Source: Petroclostridium sp. X23
GTDB taxonomy: Bacteria > Bacillota > Clostridia > SK-Y3
Direction of reading: 5' to 3'
Assembly: GCF_030013905.1 (NCBI RefSeq)
Contig: NZ_CP124862.1
Span: 1,863,051 to 1,927,050, forward strand
DNA length: 64,000 bases
A program made the position numbers and the translations under genes. The notes below the pieces were generated by a model. That model was not told the origin of the DNA, made no database searches, and saw nothing but the letters and a program-made list of their open reading frames with translations. Of this stretch, positions 27,380 to 36,176 are shown piece by piece; the first letter of the stretch is position 1; each line of letters starts with the position of its first letter.

Positions 27380-28426
27380 TTAGTGTCTTTGACTGCTCGC
27401 ACGAATTCTTTCTATAATTTCCAATGCCTCTTGAGAACATAAAAATGAATAGGTTGTCTTAGGCACCAGCACTTTTATTTTTTCAAATTCCCCTTCTCGA
27501 AGATATTTCCTGACTCTTGAGGCGCTGATTGCATTACTCTCCACAGTCATTCGCGGTACTTGGACTACCTCAATACCATATTGAGGTAAAATCTCTTTCA
27601 TCTTTTGATTATATGTTCTTGTAACGGCGCAATAAGGTTCTTCTCCGGCGTATCTTTTGTTAATCCCCATCACCGGCGCGATATGCTGTCCGAATATCCT
27701 TAGATCAAGTGCTGCATGTGTCTCAACTACATCCTGGTACTCTTTTATGAAATAGGAAGGAAACGTAGCATTTGAAATAATATAATCCTTTCCTTTATGC
27801 ACAGTAACATTGGATAAATGTTTTACTCCTTCTTTTACCAACTTATATCTGACTTCTGCCGGAAAGACCGATTGATCTTCCCATACCACAAAGAGGTGAA
27901 CATGGTCACTTCTTGAAGCTGCGTATTCAACAAGGTATAAATGGCCTAACGTAAATGGATTGCAATTTACTACGATCGAAGCAACATTTTCCCCTCTTTG
28001 CTTATGGTACGAGATTTCTGTCAAATACTGCTTCAATCCACCCAGCTTGTTTTCCATTAATATTACTTTGGACGGTACTCTGGAAATCTCATAAAATCCC
28101 AGTTGCGAGAACATGAATTCATTTTCCGGCTTTGTGTAAAGAAATAAATGTGTATTTCCCCGGCAATATTGTTCATTCACCAAGTGTGTTATAATTTTAT
28201 TTGAAAGTCCTCTATTCTGATACTGTGCGTCTACTGCAATACATTTTAGAATCCGCCCTTCAAAAGAGCCCGTCCCAATCATTTTATCTCCATCAACCAA
28301 AGCAACGGTATATTCCACCCCTTTATCCAGTGAGAGATTTTGTTTTTCCAAAAAATCAATCACCTGCTGTTTTTCAAACTTTGAATTCAGATGAACAATC
28401 TGTTCTTTAATCAATTCAAACTCCAT
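27380..28426 (-). CDS. citC: [Citrate (pro-3S)-lyase] ligase
   Basis: Activates citrate lyase by ATP-dependent acetylation of the CitD thiol. It has 348 residues. The N-terminal part is GNAT-like (GSFEGRILKCIAVDAQYQ, about 55-72). The C-terminal part is a nucleotidyltransferase with NCNPFTLGHLYLVE (HxGH-type motif, about 155-168) and a conserved SASRVRKYLREG region. The ATG at 28426 is preferred over the GTG at 28432 because of spacing to GAGGGTGG. It is the first gene of the cit-tct cluster. Confidence 0.95.
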   Translation of the reverse strand: MEFELIKEQIVHLNSKFEKQQVIDFLEKQNLSLDKGVEYTVALVDGDKMIGTGSFEGRILKCIAVDAQYQNRGLSNKIITHLVNEQYCRGNTHLFLYTKPENEFMFSQLGFYEISRVPSKVILMENKLGGLKQYLTEISYHKQRGENVASIVVNCNPFTLGHLYLVEYAASRSDHVHLFVVWEDQSVFPAEVRYKLVKEGVKHLSNVTVHKGKDYIISNATFPSYFIKEYQDVVETHAALDLRIFGQHIAPVMGINKRYAGEEPYCAVTRTYNQKMKEILPQYGIEVVQVPRMTVESNAISASRVRKYLREGEFEKIKVLVPKTTYSFLCSQEALEIIERIRASSQRH

Positions 28427-28511
28427 CAGCACCCCACCCTCATTTAAAATACAATCCTTCTTTCTTAAAAACCAATATTTTATTCTTGTTTCAATATATC
28501 TGTTCTATTAT

Positions 28512-28587
28512 CGTAGGGATGGACGCCCCTGTCCACCCGCTGTACTATTACCCTATCTGCGGGCGGACAGAGTCGTCCGCCCCTACG
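28512..28587. repeat. Palindromic GTAGGG...CCCTAC repeat upstream of citC
   Basis: The left arm starts CGTAGGGATGGACGCCCCTG, and the right arm ends GTCCGCCCCTACG. The roughly 29-base arms are largely complementary with an 18-base loop. The type (GTAGGGGC...GCCCCTAC) is a widespread intergenic repeat class in Clostridia. It lies between citC and the sensor kinase gene. Confidence 0.7.
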
Positions 28588-28642
28588 GAATCTTAACTGT
28601 TAGCGTGATATATAACTTGGTAAACTAGAAGTCTAAAGTTCG

Positions 28643-30961
28643 TTAACTATATTTCAAAAAAACTTTTTCTATAGTGCTTACTAACTCATTGGTCAAAATA
28701 GGTTTTGTTAATAACGCATCAATTATTTTTTCTTTTGTTAACGTTTCACAATCCGTGTCAACAAAGCCTGTAAAAAGTATAAATTTGATATCCATTCCTA
28801 TTTCTTTGACTTTCCTGGCTAAGTCTGTACCCTTTAGACCGGGCATACTTTGGTCGGAGATCACTAAATCGAATTTCTCAGGGTTTTCTGTAAGTACTGT
28901 TAAAGCCTCCATACTATTTGTTTTTGAAATAACATGATACCCCAATTTTGTTAGCTTCTTCTGCATCATCTTTGTAATCTTAGGCTCATCATCTACCAAC
29001 AGGATTGTTTTATCGCCTTTAATTTTTTCTTCAAAAGGTATTTGTCCATCTTCTTCACACATTGTTGTTTGAGGCAAATAGATATTAAAGATGCTGCCTT
29101 TCCCTTCCTGGCTTTCAACTGTTATCTCTCCGTTATGGTTAGATATAATACCATGGACAACAAACAATCCCAAGCCTGTCCCATTCCCTATTTCTTTTGT
29201 AGTAAAAAACGGATCGAAAATGTGTGCCATTGTTTTGTCATTCATTCCGCATCCTGTGTCTTGGATAGAGATTTTTACATATACTTCACCAGGAACATCC
29301 TTTTGCTTTAAAGACGGATCTATACTAGCTCTTATCGATTTTGTACTTATTTTGAGTAATCCTCCGGTTTCTTTCATCGCATGGTACGCATTAGTACACA
29401 AATTAACAATTACCTGATGTATTTGTCTTGAACTCGCCAGCACATAAACATCATCCTCAGCAATATCGTCTATAATGTTAATGGTAGGAGGCAATATTGA
29501 TGTTGCAAATTTCAAGGAGTCCTTAACTAATCTATTTATTTGAATTGGCTTATACTGTAATGATCCTGTTTCTTTACGGCTAAATATAAGAATTTCTTCT
29601 ATAAGGTCTTTGGCTTTTTTTGAAGCCTCCAAGATTTCAGTTGCGTTTTCATGCAAATCACTTTCTTCCGGCAAATCCTTCATCATAAGCTCTGAATACC
29701 CAAGAATCGGTGTTAAGAAGTTATTAAATTCATGCGCAATGCCGCCGGTCAGCGTCCCGATTGTCTGTAATTTTTGCGAATGCATTAATTGCATTTCTTT
29801 TCTGTGTAATTCCTGAGAGGCGTGATTCAGTTCTTTAAGATATTTTGTTTCTAATTCCAGTGCTTCTTTCTTCTTCTGTATTCTAAAAGCAATATAAAAA
29901 ACAATGAAAAATGCTAATACTACTATGCTTGCCACCTTTAGGCCACTGCTCAGTTTTTGTTTGATAGGGCCTTCAATTTCATCATAGGCCATCACAACCG
30001 AAACGATCCAAAAATCATTATCGATATGTGCCGGAGTATAGGCATTCATTTTCTTAACTCTTACCAGTTTTTCTTCCGGCCACCAATACGAGTGATAGAT
30101 GGCAGTTCCTTCTTTTCCTTTTAACTGTTCTCTTACCATTTCTTCCAATTCCGAAAGATCAACAGAAGAATACATTTCTTCTCTTGTTTCGATAACCTGA
30201 GCGCCTATTTGTTCTTTCACAGGATGCATCAGAATAACGCCTTGATTATCTTTTACTAATGCATAGCCATGCTCTCCTGCTTTCACCGGCTCTACCAATT
30301 GAGCATACATATATTCCAAATCAATGGAGGCAACAATCACCCCTACAAACTGATGCTGATAAAACACTGGTTCCATAATATCAATGATGAATTTTCCAAT
30401 TCCATTCTTGTAGGCTTTACTTATATACGGCTTATGTGTTGCCAAAACAGTCACTACATCCGGCGTACTTACATTATCTTCCCTCACCCTTGCACCCTCG
30501 TTTTCCGCCGATTCTCTATAGATAACAATCCCTGAAGCATTGTATACATAAACGGCATTCATGATTCCGCTTTGCACTTTATATAAAGCATCCAATTCAT
30601 CAAAATCTGATGACAGATAATGATAATTGTTGTGAGTGGCTAACTTTTCCTGTAATTTCGGATTATTGGCTATAATCTTGAGATCATTCGATCTTTCTCC
30701 AATAAACATTTCAAGGCTTGTTGAAATGGATCTTACAATGGTTAATAAATGCTTCATTTGCTGGGCAATCACTTCATCTCGATAATCCACGTAATTTTTA
30801 TAGCCTATCCGGCTAAATAGAGCGATAATTAGAACAATAATGGTTACTACAATGACATTTCTTTTATTTATCATATTAACAAGAAATAACTTCCAATGTA
30901 CTGCTTGCAATTTATCAGGAATTTTATTCATTACTTTTTTAATAACAGCAGGAAAATCCAT
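28643..30961 (-). CDS. Cache-domain hybrid sensor histidine kinase with C-terminal receiver
   Basis: Membrane sensor kinase, 772 residues from the ATG at 30961 (GGAGG 7 bases upstream). TM1 about 35-52, extracellular double-Cache region about 60-335 (VYVYNASGIVIYRESAENEG, GVIVASIDLEYMYAQLVEP), TM2 about 341-363. Then a dimerisation domain with phospho-histidine H410 in GGIAHEFNNFLTP, an ATPase domain (DTGCGMND, GTGLGLFVVHG) and a receiver with phospho-aspartate D703 in ISDQSMPG. Cache domains often bind carboxylates, and the gene lies beside the citrate operon, so a citrate or dicarboxylate sensor is plausible (inference). It has no DNA-binding output, so a separate regulator is needed; the divergent OmpR-type gene is the closest candidate. 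Confidence 0.93.
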   Translation of the reverse strand: MDFPAVIKKVMNKIPDKLQAVHWKLFLVNMINKRNVIVVTIIVLIIALFSRIGYKNYVDYRDEVIAQQMKHLLTIVRSISTSLEMFIGERSNDLKIIANNPKLQEKLATHNNYHYLSSDFDELDALYKVQSGIMNAVYVYNASGIVIYRESAENEGARVREDNVSTPDVVTVLATHKPYISKAYKNGIGKFIIDIMEPVFYQHQFVGVIVASIDLEYMYAQLVEPVKAGEHGYALVKDNQGVILMHPVKEQIGAQVIETREEMYSSVDLSELEEMVREQLKGKEGTAIYHSYWWPEEKLVRVKKMNAYTPAHIDNDFWIVSVVMAYDEIEGPIKQKLSSGLKVASIVVLAFFIVFYIAFRIQKKKEALELETKYLKELNHASQELHRKEMQLMHSQKLQTIGTLTGGIAHEFNNFLTPILGYSELMMKDLPEESDLHENATEILEASKKAKDLIEEILIFSRKETGSLQYKPIQINRLVKDSLKFATSILPPTINIIDDIAEDDVYVLASSRQIHQVIVNLCTNAYHAMKETGGLLKISTKSIRASIDPSLKQKDVPGEVYVKISIQDTGCGMNDKTMAHIFDPFFTTKEIGNGTGLGLFVVHGIISNHNGEITVESQEGKGSIFNIYLPQTTMCEEDGQIPFEEKIKGDKTILLVDDEPKITKMMQKKLTKLGYHVISKTNSMEALTVLTENPEKFDLVISDQSMPGLKGTDLARKVKEIGMDIKFILFTGFVDTDCETLTKEKIIDALLTKPILTNELVSTIEKVFLKYS

Positions 30962-31310
30962 TTCAAAACCTCCAAACAATATATTGTTTATCAATTTGAT
31001 TGTTCTATAGTATTCGATATTAATTATTTTTTCCCTGCCCTATTATTTGTAACACAGTATATCTTCTTTATTTTGCTAAATATTTGTTATCATAACAGAA
31101 TCATAACAGAATCATAACTTTCAATCATTTTGATCAAAATAACTTTGAAAGCAAATGTTTTTTTGTTTATATTTACTATAATAAAGCATGAATCTTAAAA
31201 TATTCTGTATAATTCTTAAAAATTTTTAATAAAAATCTTAATTTTTTTTTAAATATTCTATGATATAATGAATTATAGGTTCGCTATGAGATTGAAAGGT
31301 AGGTATAGCA
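30962..31310. promoter_or_regulatory. Divergent intergenic region with 11-bp and 21-22-bp spaced direct repeats
   Basis: CATAACAGAAT is repeated in tandem twice and followed by CATAAC (31091-31118, 11-bp period). TCTTAA also recurs at 31193, 31214 and 31236. OmpR-type regulators bind direct repeats spaced by about one turn, so these may be sites for the regulator encoded at 31311. A TATAAT at 31263-31268 may be the -10 of that gene, but no good -35 was found. Confidence 0.45.
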
Positions 31311-32006
31311 ATGGCTAATGAAAAAGTTCTGATTGTAGATGATGAAGCATCAGTAAGAAAATTGATTAAAAAAAGTTTTGCTAGAGAAAATATTCTTACT
31401 TTTGAAGCTACATGTGGGAAAGAAGCGTTAGAAATGCTGCTTACAAATTCTTTTGATTTGATTATTCTTGATATTATGATGAAAGATATGGACGGTCTTG
31501 AGGTATTAAAAAAAATAAGAGGTCTCGGAATGAACATCCCCATTCTATTATTAAGCGGAAAAGCTGAAGACTATGACCAGATCCTTGGGCTTGGCATAGG
31601 CGCTGACGATTATATTACCAAGCCTTTTAGTCCTTCCATTCTTTGTGCCCGTGTAAAGGCGCATATCCGCCGGAATATTGACATGATGAATTCCAAAAAA
31701 AGTACCCTGGTTATTAACCAAGGCCCCTTTGAATTTAACTTAAATGAATACAAACTTTATAAAAACGGTATGGAAATTATACTTTCTACAAAAGAGACCA
31801 TGTTGATGAAGTTTTTTCTTGAAAATCCCAATAGAATATTTTCAAAAGAACAGCTTTATCAAAAGGTATGGGGGGATACCATTATTGATGATAATTCTAT
31901 TATGGTCTACATCCGGCATCTAAGGATGAAAACCGAAGATAATCCTAAAATCCCTAAATATATACAAACCGTATGGGGAATCGGTTATAAGTTCGTAATC
32001 GAATAG
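31311..32006 (+). CDS. OmpR-family response regulator
   Basis: 231 residues: receiver domain (phospho-aspartate D54 in IILDIMM, acidic pair D10/D11, conserved K about 104 in TKPF) and winged-helix DNA-binding domain (about 130-231, ending VWGIGYKF). It is divergent from the hybrid Cache kinase, so the two may work in one relay, although an OmpR-type regulator beside a hybrid kinase is an unusual pairing. The start follows GAAAGGTAGG. The target is unknown; the direct repeats in the shared intergenic region may be autoregulatory. Confidence 0.92.
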   Translation: MANEKVLIVDDEASVRKLIKKSFARENILTFEATCGKEALEMLLTNSFDLIILDIMMKDMDGLEVLKKIRGLGMNIPILLLSGKAEDYDQILGLGIGADDYITKPFSPSILCARVKAHIRRNIDMMNSKKSTLVINQGPFEFNLNEYKLYKNGMEIILSTKETMLMKFFLENPNRIFSKEQLYQKVWGDTIIDDNSIMVYIRHLRMKTEDNPKIPKYIQTVWGIGYKFVIE

Positions 32007-32024
32007 CTTAAAATAGTCCGTTAT

Positions 32025-32195
32025 TCATCTTGTCTTACTGCTTTTTAAATACCTGCTTATAAGGTCATCCAGTTTCTTACTAAGCTCAATAATTTCCGGA
32101 CTATTTACACATTTAGACTCACTAATTTTTGCGTCCAATGCTTTCCTGGTAAACTCAATTTCATCCTTTAAATATTTATAGTTAGAGTTGAGCAT
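32025..32195 (-). CDS. Spo0E-like sporulation regulatory protein (small)
   Basis: 56-residue cytoplasmic protein. Helix one is Lys/Glu-rich (residues 5-25); helix two carries the Spo0E signature in ELSKKLDDLISRYL (37-50, with the S-x-x-L-D-x-L-I pattern). Spo0E-type proteins dephosphorylate phospho-Spo0A and so delay sporulation. AGGAGAG lies about 5 bases before the ATG. It converges with the response regulator gene, with 18 bases between the stops. Confidence 0.85.
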   Translation of the reverse strand: MLNSNYKYLKDEIEFTRKALDAKISESKCVNSPEIIELSKKLDDLISRYLKSSKTR

Positions 32196-32235
32196 CTTAT
32201 CTCTCCTATCTTAAAATCATGATATGTCTTCATAG

Positions 32236-32312
32236 TGCACCAAACTGATTTCTCCAGGTTTAGGAAACTTTCCACCCCCTACCAAGCTGGCAGCGATATC
32301 GAGAAGTCCGAT
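32236..32312 (-). pseudogene. Scrambled remnant of comM/yifB
   Basis: 32236-32292 is nearly identical to the intact comM around 33563-33620 (CCAAACTGATTTC, TTAGGAA, CCCCCTACCAAGCTGGCA). It is joined directly to a piece matching comM at about 34340-34371 (GCGATATCG, GAAGTCCGA, AATTTCAAA). The roughly 720 bases between them in the intact gene are missing, so this is an internally deleted, broken copy. Confidence 0.75.
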
Positions 32313-32779
32313 AATTTCAAACCGTGGAACCAATCCCATATGCACAATGCTATCCAGTTTATATTGACGTCTATAACTGACTTACTCGTACTATATACTA
32401 ATGACTTTTGTTATAGTAACATATTAGGCTATAATTATGCAATATATAACAAAAAATAAATAAATTATATTACGTAACAAATTATACAATAAGCATATGC
32501 AACCACCTTTGCCCTTTCTTATCTACCTTTTTAATCTTCAAGAAAGTCAGATTTGCTTGGTAGGCTTCAACTTCCTTGAAGACATTATACCATATTTATC
32601 CTCTTTAGCAAACATTAGTTCGCAAAAAAGGAAAATCTAAAAAGTATCTTATTATCAATTTTATGTAACGTTATGATTACAAGTCTTTAAAAAAAATCAG
32701 TGTATTCTCCATTGGTAATATTCCTTATTGTAATAACTATTCTTTATCTATTACTTGAAGATTGAAATAATAAAGCAAA
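32313..32779. other. AT-rich intergenic DNA with a possible gene remnant
   Basis: No gene is called. On the minus strand, roughly 32487-32585, a short frame reads EVEAYQANLTFLKIKK and stops. It looks protein-like but is too short to assign. TCTTCAAG/CTTGAAGA arms form an inverted repeat at about 32537-32584. Confidence 0.4.
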
Positions 32780-32806
32780 AGAGATCGCCCTACCCGGACG
32801 ATCTCT
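32780..32806 (-). terminator. Intrinsic terminator of comM
   Basis: AGAGATCG / CGATCTCT perfect 8-bp stem, 11-base loop; the minus strand continues TTTTGCTTTATTA. A similar ATCGCCCTACCCG string recurs near the comM remnant at 36095-36110. Confidence 0.7.
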
Positions 32807-32926
32807 CTATATACAAGGAGACTGGGACATTCTAAATTCGTTTTATCGCCTTGATTTGCTTTGAAATCCCAACGGCTATAACGCAATATACAACAGATAT
32901 ATCCGTATTTCTCATCAGTACTATTA

Positions 32927-34459
32927 CTATCTCCAAAATTTCCTATCCAGACTCCTGTATTGGATGGCTTCAGCTAAATGACTGCTTTGGATATTTTCGC
33001 TTTCATCCAAGTCCGCTATGGTCCTTGCTACTTTGAGAATCCTATTATGTGCTCTTGCACTCAACCCCAATCGGTCAAAGGCCATTTTTAGCAGATTCTT
33101 CTCTTGATCACCAAGGTTACAGAATTTATGCATATGGGATGGCTGCAGTTGGGCATTTGAAAATATATTATAGCCTTTATATCTTTCTATTTGTATTTTT
33201 CTTGCACGGTTCACTCTATCTTTTATACGGCTGGAACTTTCAGAAGTTTCATCAGATTCCAAACTTTTATATCTTACCGGCGATACTTCTACATGAATAT
33301 CCAAACGATCCAACAGCGGACCGCTTACTTTTCCCAAATATTTTTGAATCTGCAAAGGTGTACAGGTACATTCTTTCGTGTTATCTCCATAGAAACCACA
33401 TTTACATGGATTCATAGAAGCGATAAGCATACATTCGCAAGGATACGTGAGCGTAGCATTTACTCTGGCAATTGTCACCTGCCCGTCTTCCAGAGGCTGT
33501 CTCATCACTTCCAATACATCTTTTTTAAACTCCGGAAGCTCGTCCAAGAAAAGAACTCCATAGTGCGCCAAACTGATTTCCCCAGGCTTAGGAACTTTTC
33601 CGCCCCCTACCAAGCTGGCATTGGATATTGTGTGATGAGGATGTCTAAAAGGCCTGGTGGTAATAAGCGGCATATTCTGGGGCATCAATCCGGCTATGCT
33701 GTGTATTTTAGTTACTTCCAGAGACTCTTCAAAAGTCATATCAGGAAGTATGGCCGGTAAACGCTTTGCGATCATTGTTTTTCCGGCGCCGGGCGGTCCG
33801 ATCATCAGACAGTTATGTCCTCCTGCCGCCGCTACTTCCAAAGCCCTCTTCACATTATCCTGACCTTTCACATCACTAAAATCCACGCCATACCGATCTG
33901 TATTTGAAAAAAGGCTATCAAAATCAACAGCAAAAGGTTCTATTCTTTTTTCTCCGGTAAGGTGCAAAATAATTTGATACAAATTATTTGCCGGATATAC
34001 TTCTAATCCTTTCACTACAGCAGCTTCATATGCATTTTGCGTGGGTACGATGATCTTCTTAATATCATTTTTATATGCGGCCATCGCGATAGGGAGTACT
34101 CCATTGATAGGTCGTAATTCTCCATTTAGCGAAAGCTCCCCTATAAGCATGTAGTCTTTAATATCATCCACCTGTATTTGTTCGGAAGCATGTAGAATAG
34201 CAATGGATATAGGAAGATCAAAGCAAGGCCCCTCTTTCTTGATATGGGCGGGAGCAAGATTCACAGTGATCCGTTTGATTGGAAATTCATAGTTACAGTT
34301 TTTTATAGCAGCCCGTACTCTCTCCTTTGATTCACGTACAGCGGTATCGGGAAGTCCGACAATTTCAAAAGAAGGCAGGCCATTGGAAATATCCACCTCC
34401 ACATCTACCACAAATCCATCTACCCCCATCAAACCACAGCTTGTTACTTTAGCAATCAT
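32927..34459 (-). CDS. comM: YifB/ComM family Mg-chelatase-like AAA ATPase
   Basis: 510-residue cytoplasmic ATPase. N-terminal domain (1-170, [17 protein letters not shown]); AAA core with Walker A GPPGAGKT (about 218-225) and Walker B LFLDELPE (about 303-310); zinc-like cysteines around CKCGFYGDNTKECTC; C-terminal Mg-chelatase domain. In proteobacteria ComM is a branch-migration helicase that helps integrate incoming DNA. It is complete here, but at least two broken pieces of its sequence lie within 3 kb on either side. Confidence 0.94.
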   Translation of the reverse strand: MIAKVTSCGLMGVDGFVVDVEVDISNGLPSFEIVGLPDTAVRESKERVRAAIKNCNYEFPIKRITVNLAPAHIKKEGPCFDLPISIAILHASEQIQVDDIKDYMLIGELSLNGELRPINGVLPIAMAAYKNDIKKIIVPTQNAYEAAVVKGLEVYPANNLYQIILHLTGEKRIEPFAVDFDSLFSNTDRYGVDFSDVKGQDNVKRALEVAAAGGHNCLMIGPPGAGKTMIAKRLPAILPDMTFEESLEVTKIHSIAGLMPQNMPLITTRPFRHPHHTISNASLVGGGKVPKPGEISLAHYGVLFLDELPEFKKDVLEVMRQPLEDGQVTIARVNATLTYPCECMLIASMNPCKCGFYGDNTKECTCTPLQIQKYLGKVSGPLLDRLDIHVEVSPVRYKSLESDETSESSSRIKDRVNRARKIQIERYKGYNIFSNAQLQPSHMHKFCNLGDQEKNLLKMAFDRLGLSARAHNRILKVARTIADLDESENIQSSHLAEAIQYRSLDRKFWR

Positions 34460-34912
34460 TAATGATGTCCTCCTTGAATGTCATACTAAAGATGCGAAAG
34501 TTTGTTCTACTACAAATTAACAGAAATTCTCTTAGTTGTCAATGAGTTTATAAAACCTTAAGTAAATCAATTGACTACAAAAAATCCCGGTTCTGCTGGG
34601 TGATCTTGAAAGTATACCGTGTTAGGATACTTTAAAACCTCAGCCGCCATCAAATAATCACCTGAACCTACACCAACGGTTATACCGGCAATAAAAGCCT
34701 AATAGGGTGATGTCAATATGTGAAATACTTCTATATAAAATATATCTATTTATTCATCTGAGTTGTTATTTTACTATAACTTGCCAAAAAGTTTTTTGCA
34801 TTATCCACAAAAATTGACGTATTAAATTGTGATATTTGTCAAAATAACATGTTAACAAATTAACAATATGATTGTATAATAAATATATAAAGATTCAAGG
34901 AGGTGAAAGAAC
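34460..34912. other. Intergenic region with a probable C-terminal gene remnant
   Basis: On the minus strand at about 34570-34705 a frame with no start encodes protein-like sequence (AGITVGVGSGDYLMAAEVL, NTVYFQDHPAEPGFF) and then stops. It may be the tail of a lost gene upstream of comM; the family is not recognised. The rest is AT-rich and includes the promoter of the small peptide gene. Confidence 0.4.
34852..34880 (+). promoter_or_regulatory. Sigma-A promoter of the 27-residue peptide gene
   Basis: TTAACA (34852-34857), 17-bp spacer, TATAAT (34875-34880). Confidence 0.7.
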
Positions 34913-34996
34913 ATGAAAGATTTTTTCGGAATGCTTGCTTTCTTTGCAGTTGGTGCATTAATCACATTTGCTGAAGTAGCTACTTACTTTGCTTAA
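34913..34996 (+). CDS. Small hydrophobic membrane peptide (27 aa)
   Basis: Short gene starting MKDFFGMLAFFAVGALITF and ending in an aromatic, acidic tail (residues 20-27). It has a full gene context: promoter TTAACA-17-TATAAT, the ideal AAGGAGGTG ribosome binding site (34897-34905), ATG 7 bases later, TAA stop, then a hairpin at about 35061-35092. The peptide is one predicted membrane helix (residues 4-24) with E21 near the end. No known family is recognised. It could be a toxin-like, sporulation or membrane-complex peptide. Confidence 0.65.
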   Translation: MKDFFGMLAFFAVGALITFAEVATYFA

Positions 34997-35060
34997 TATT
35001 TTTGAGTAATATTAATACCTACTTCAGTTAGATACAGAGTTCTCTTTTATATAGATAAAT

Positions 35061-35092
35061 GGACTTCACTTTTGATAATGAAGTCTATTTTA
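35061..35092 (+). terminator. Hairpin after the small peptide gene
   Basis: GACTTCA / TGAAGTC 7-bp stem with a 10-base loop, followed by a T-rich stretch. Weak but correctly placed. Confidence 0.55.
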
Positions 35093-35164
35093 TTATGTAA
35101 ATCTATATCATTCAATCATCTTATTGTTTCCTAAACTTACGCAAATCCAACAATTTATACTATG

Positions 35165-35821
35165 CTATTCTTTTATAATAAGACCTATCATTTTCGACAG
35201 AGAGACTGCTTGCATAGGGGAAACAATTGCACCGTGTAAATCCTCAACTCTAACACCTAAGCCTTCTATATTACAATTACTGAAATCAATTTGACTTAGT
35301 TTTGTACTTGACATCTGGGCCTGCTGAAGGTCAGAATACTCGAAGTTAACCTTTAGGAAATTGGACTCCATGAAGTCAGCATTCCGGAGCAAACAATTAT
35401 TAAAACTTACCTGCCCCAAGTTTGAGAATCGAAAACAAGCATATTTCCCATTGCAGTCTTCAAATATTACATTTCTTAATGTTGAATCACTTAAGTTAAT
35501 ACCTACAATTTTACATTCTACCATCTCTACTCTGTGAATTACGGCCCCACTCAAATTTACGTTGGACAAATCGCAATTTTCAAATCTAACATCCGTCAAA
35601 TCAAGGAACTTAAATGATACGTCTTTAAAAAGAACATTTTTAAAAATGATTTGCTTAAAAGCCACATGTTCTGCAAATTCATTTTCAATTGTACCATTAC
35701 AAATAATCCCTGAAGATAAAACATCTTCACTTTCAATTTTTTTAGTTAAGACATCAAGCATATCTAATTTCTTCGGTAATTTAGGATGTAAAACTTTAAA
35801 ATTTGCTTTTTCATCGTTCAT
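35165..35821 (-). CDS. Pentapeptide-repeat protein
   Basis: 218-residue cytoplasmic protein with no signal peptide. Residues about 45-195 are pentapeptide repeats of the A(D/N)LXX type (VRFENCDLSNVNLSG, DSTLRNVIFEDC), which fold as a right-handed square beta-helix. The ATG at 35821 with GGTGA upstream is preferred over the in-frame TTG at 35836. The function is unknown; relatives include DNA-mimic gyrase protectors, but many have no known role. It is a single gene. Confidence 0.85.
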   Translation of the reverse strand: MNDEKANFKVLHPKLPKKLDMLDVLTKKIESEDVLSSGIICNGTIENEFAEHVAFKQIIFKNVLFKDVSFKFLDLTDVRFENCDLSNVNLSGAVIHRVEMVECKIVGINLSDSTLRNVIFEDCNGKYACFRFSNLGQVSFNNCLLRNADFMESNFLKVNFEYSDLQQAQMSSTKLSQIDFSNCNIEGLGVRVEDLHGAIVSPMQAVSLSKMIGLIIKE

Positions 35822-36176
35822 AATTTCACCGTCCAAGCTATTATTTTATAAATTCCAACTTATATGTGCAAGCACCTAATACACTAGCCTTCTTCAGCAA
35901 CTGTGACAATTCCCCCAGTTTTTAAACAGCATTTTATACCATAACGCATGTAGAAATATGTGGGGATCTGCAAGCAAATATAACCTTAATTTACAACTAT
36001 TATAACGCAGTTTATCAGCAAAATTAATTATATATTTAAAATTTGTTAAATAAATTTGTTTTTTGTCGTCAAACTATCTTTTAGCACAACAAAAAAATCG
36101 CCCTACCCGAACTATGGTAGACGGGCAGACACAAGGCCTGCCCCTACCCTGTAAGTCGATATTTGCTGGTAAGTTG
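35822..36176. other. Intergenic DNA with a comM-terminator-like string and GCCCCTAC repeat
   Basis: AT-rich, no gene. ATCGCCCTACCCG near 36098-36110 resembles the comM terminator (32780-32806), and TGGTAGACGGGCAG...GCCTGCCCCTAC (about 36115-36155) is a short palindrome of the same class as 28512-28587. Confidence 0.5.
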
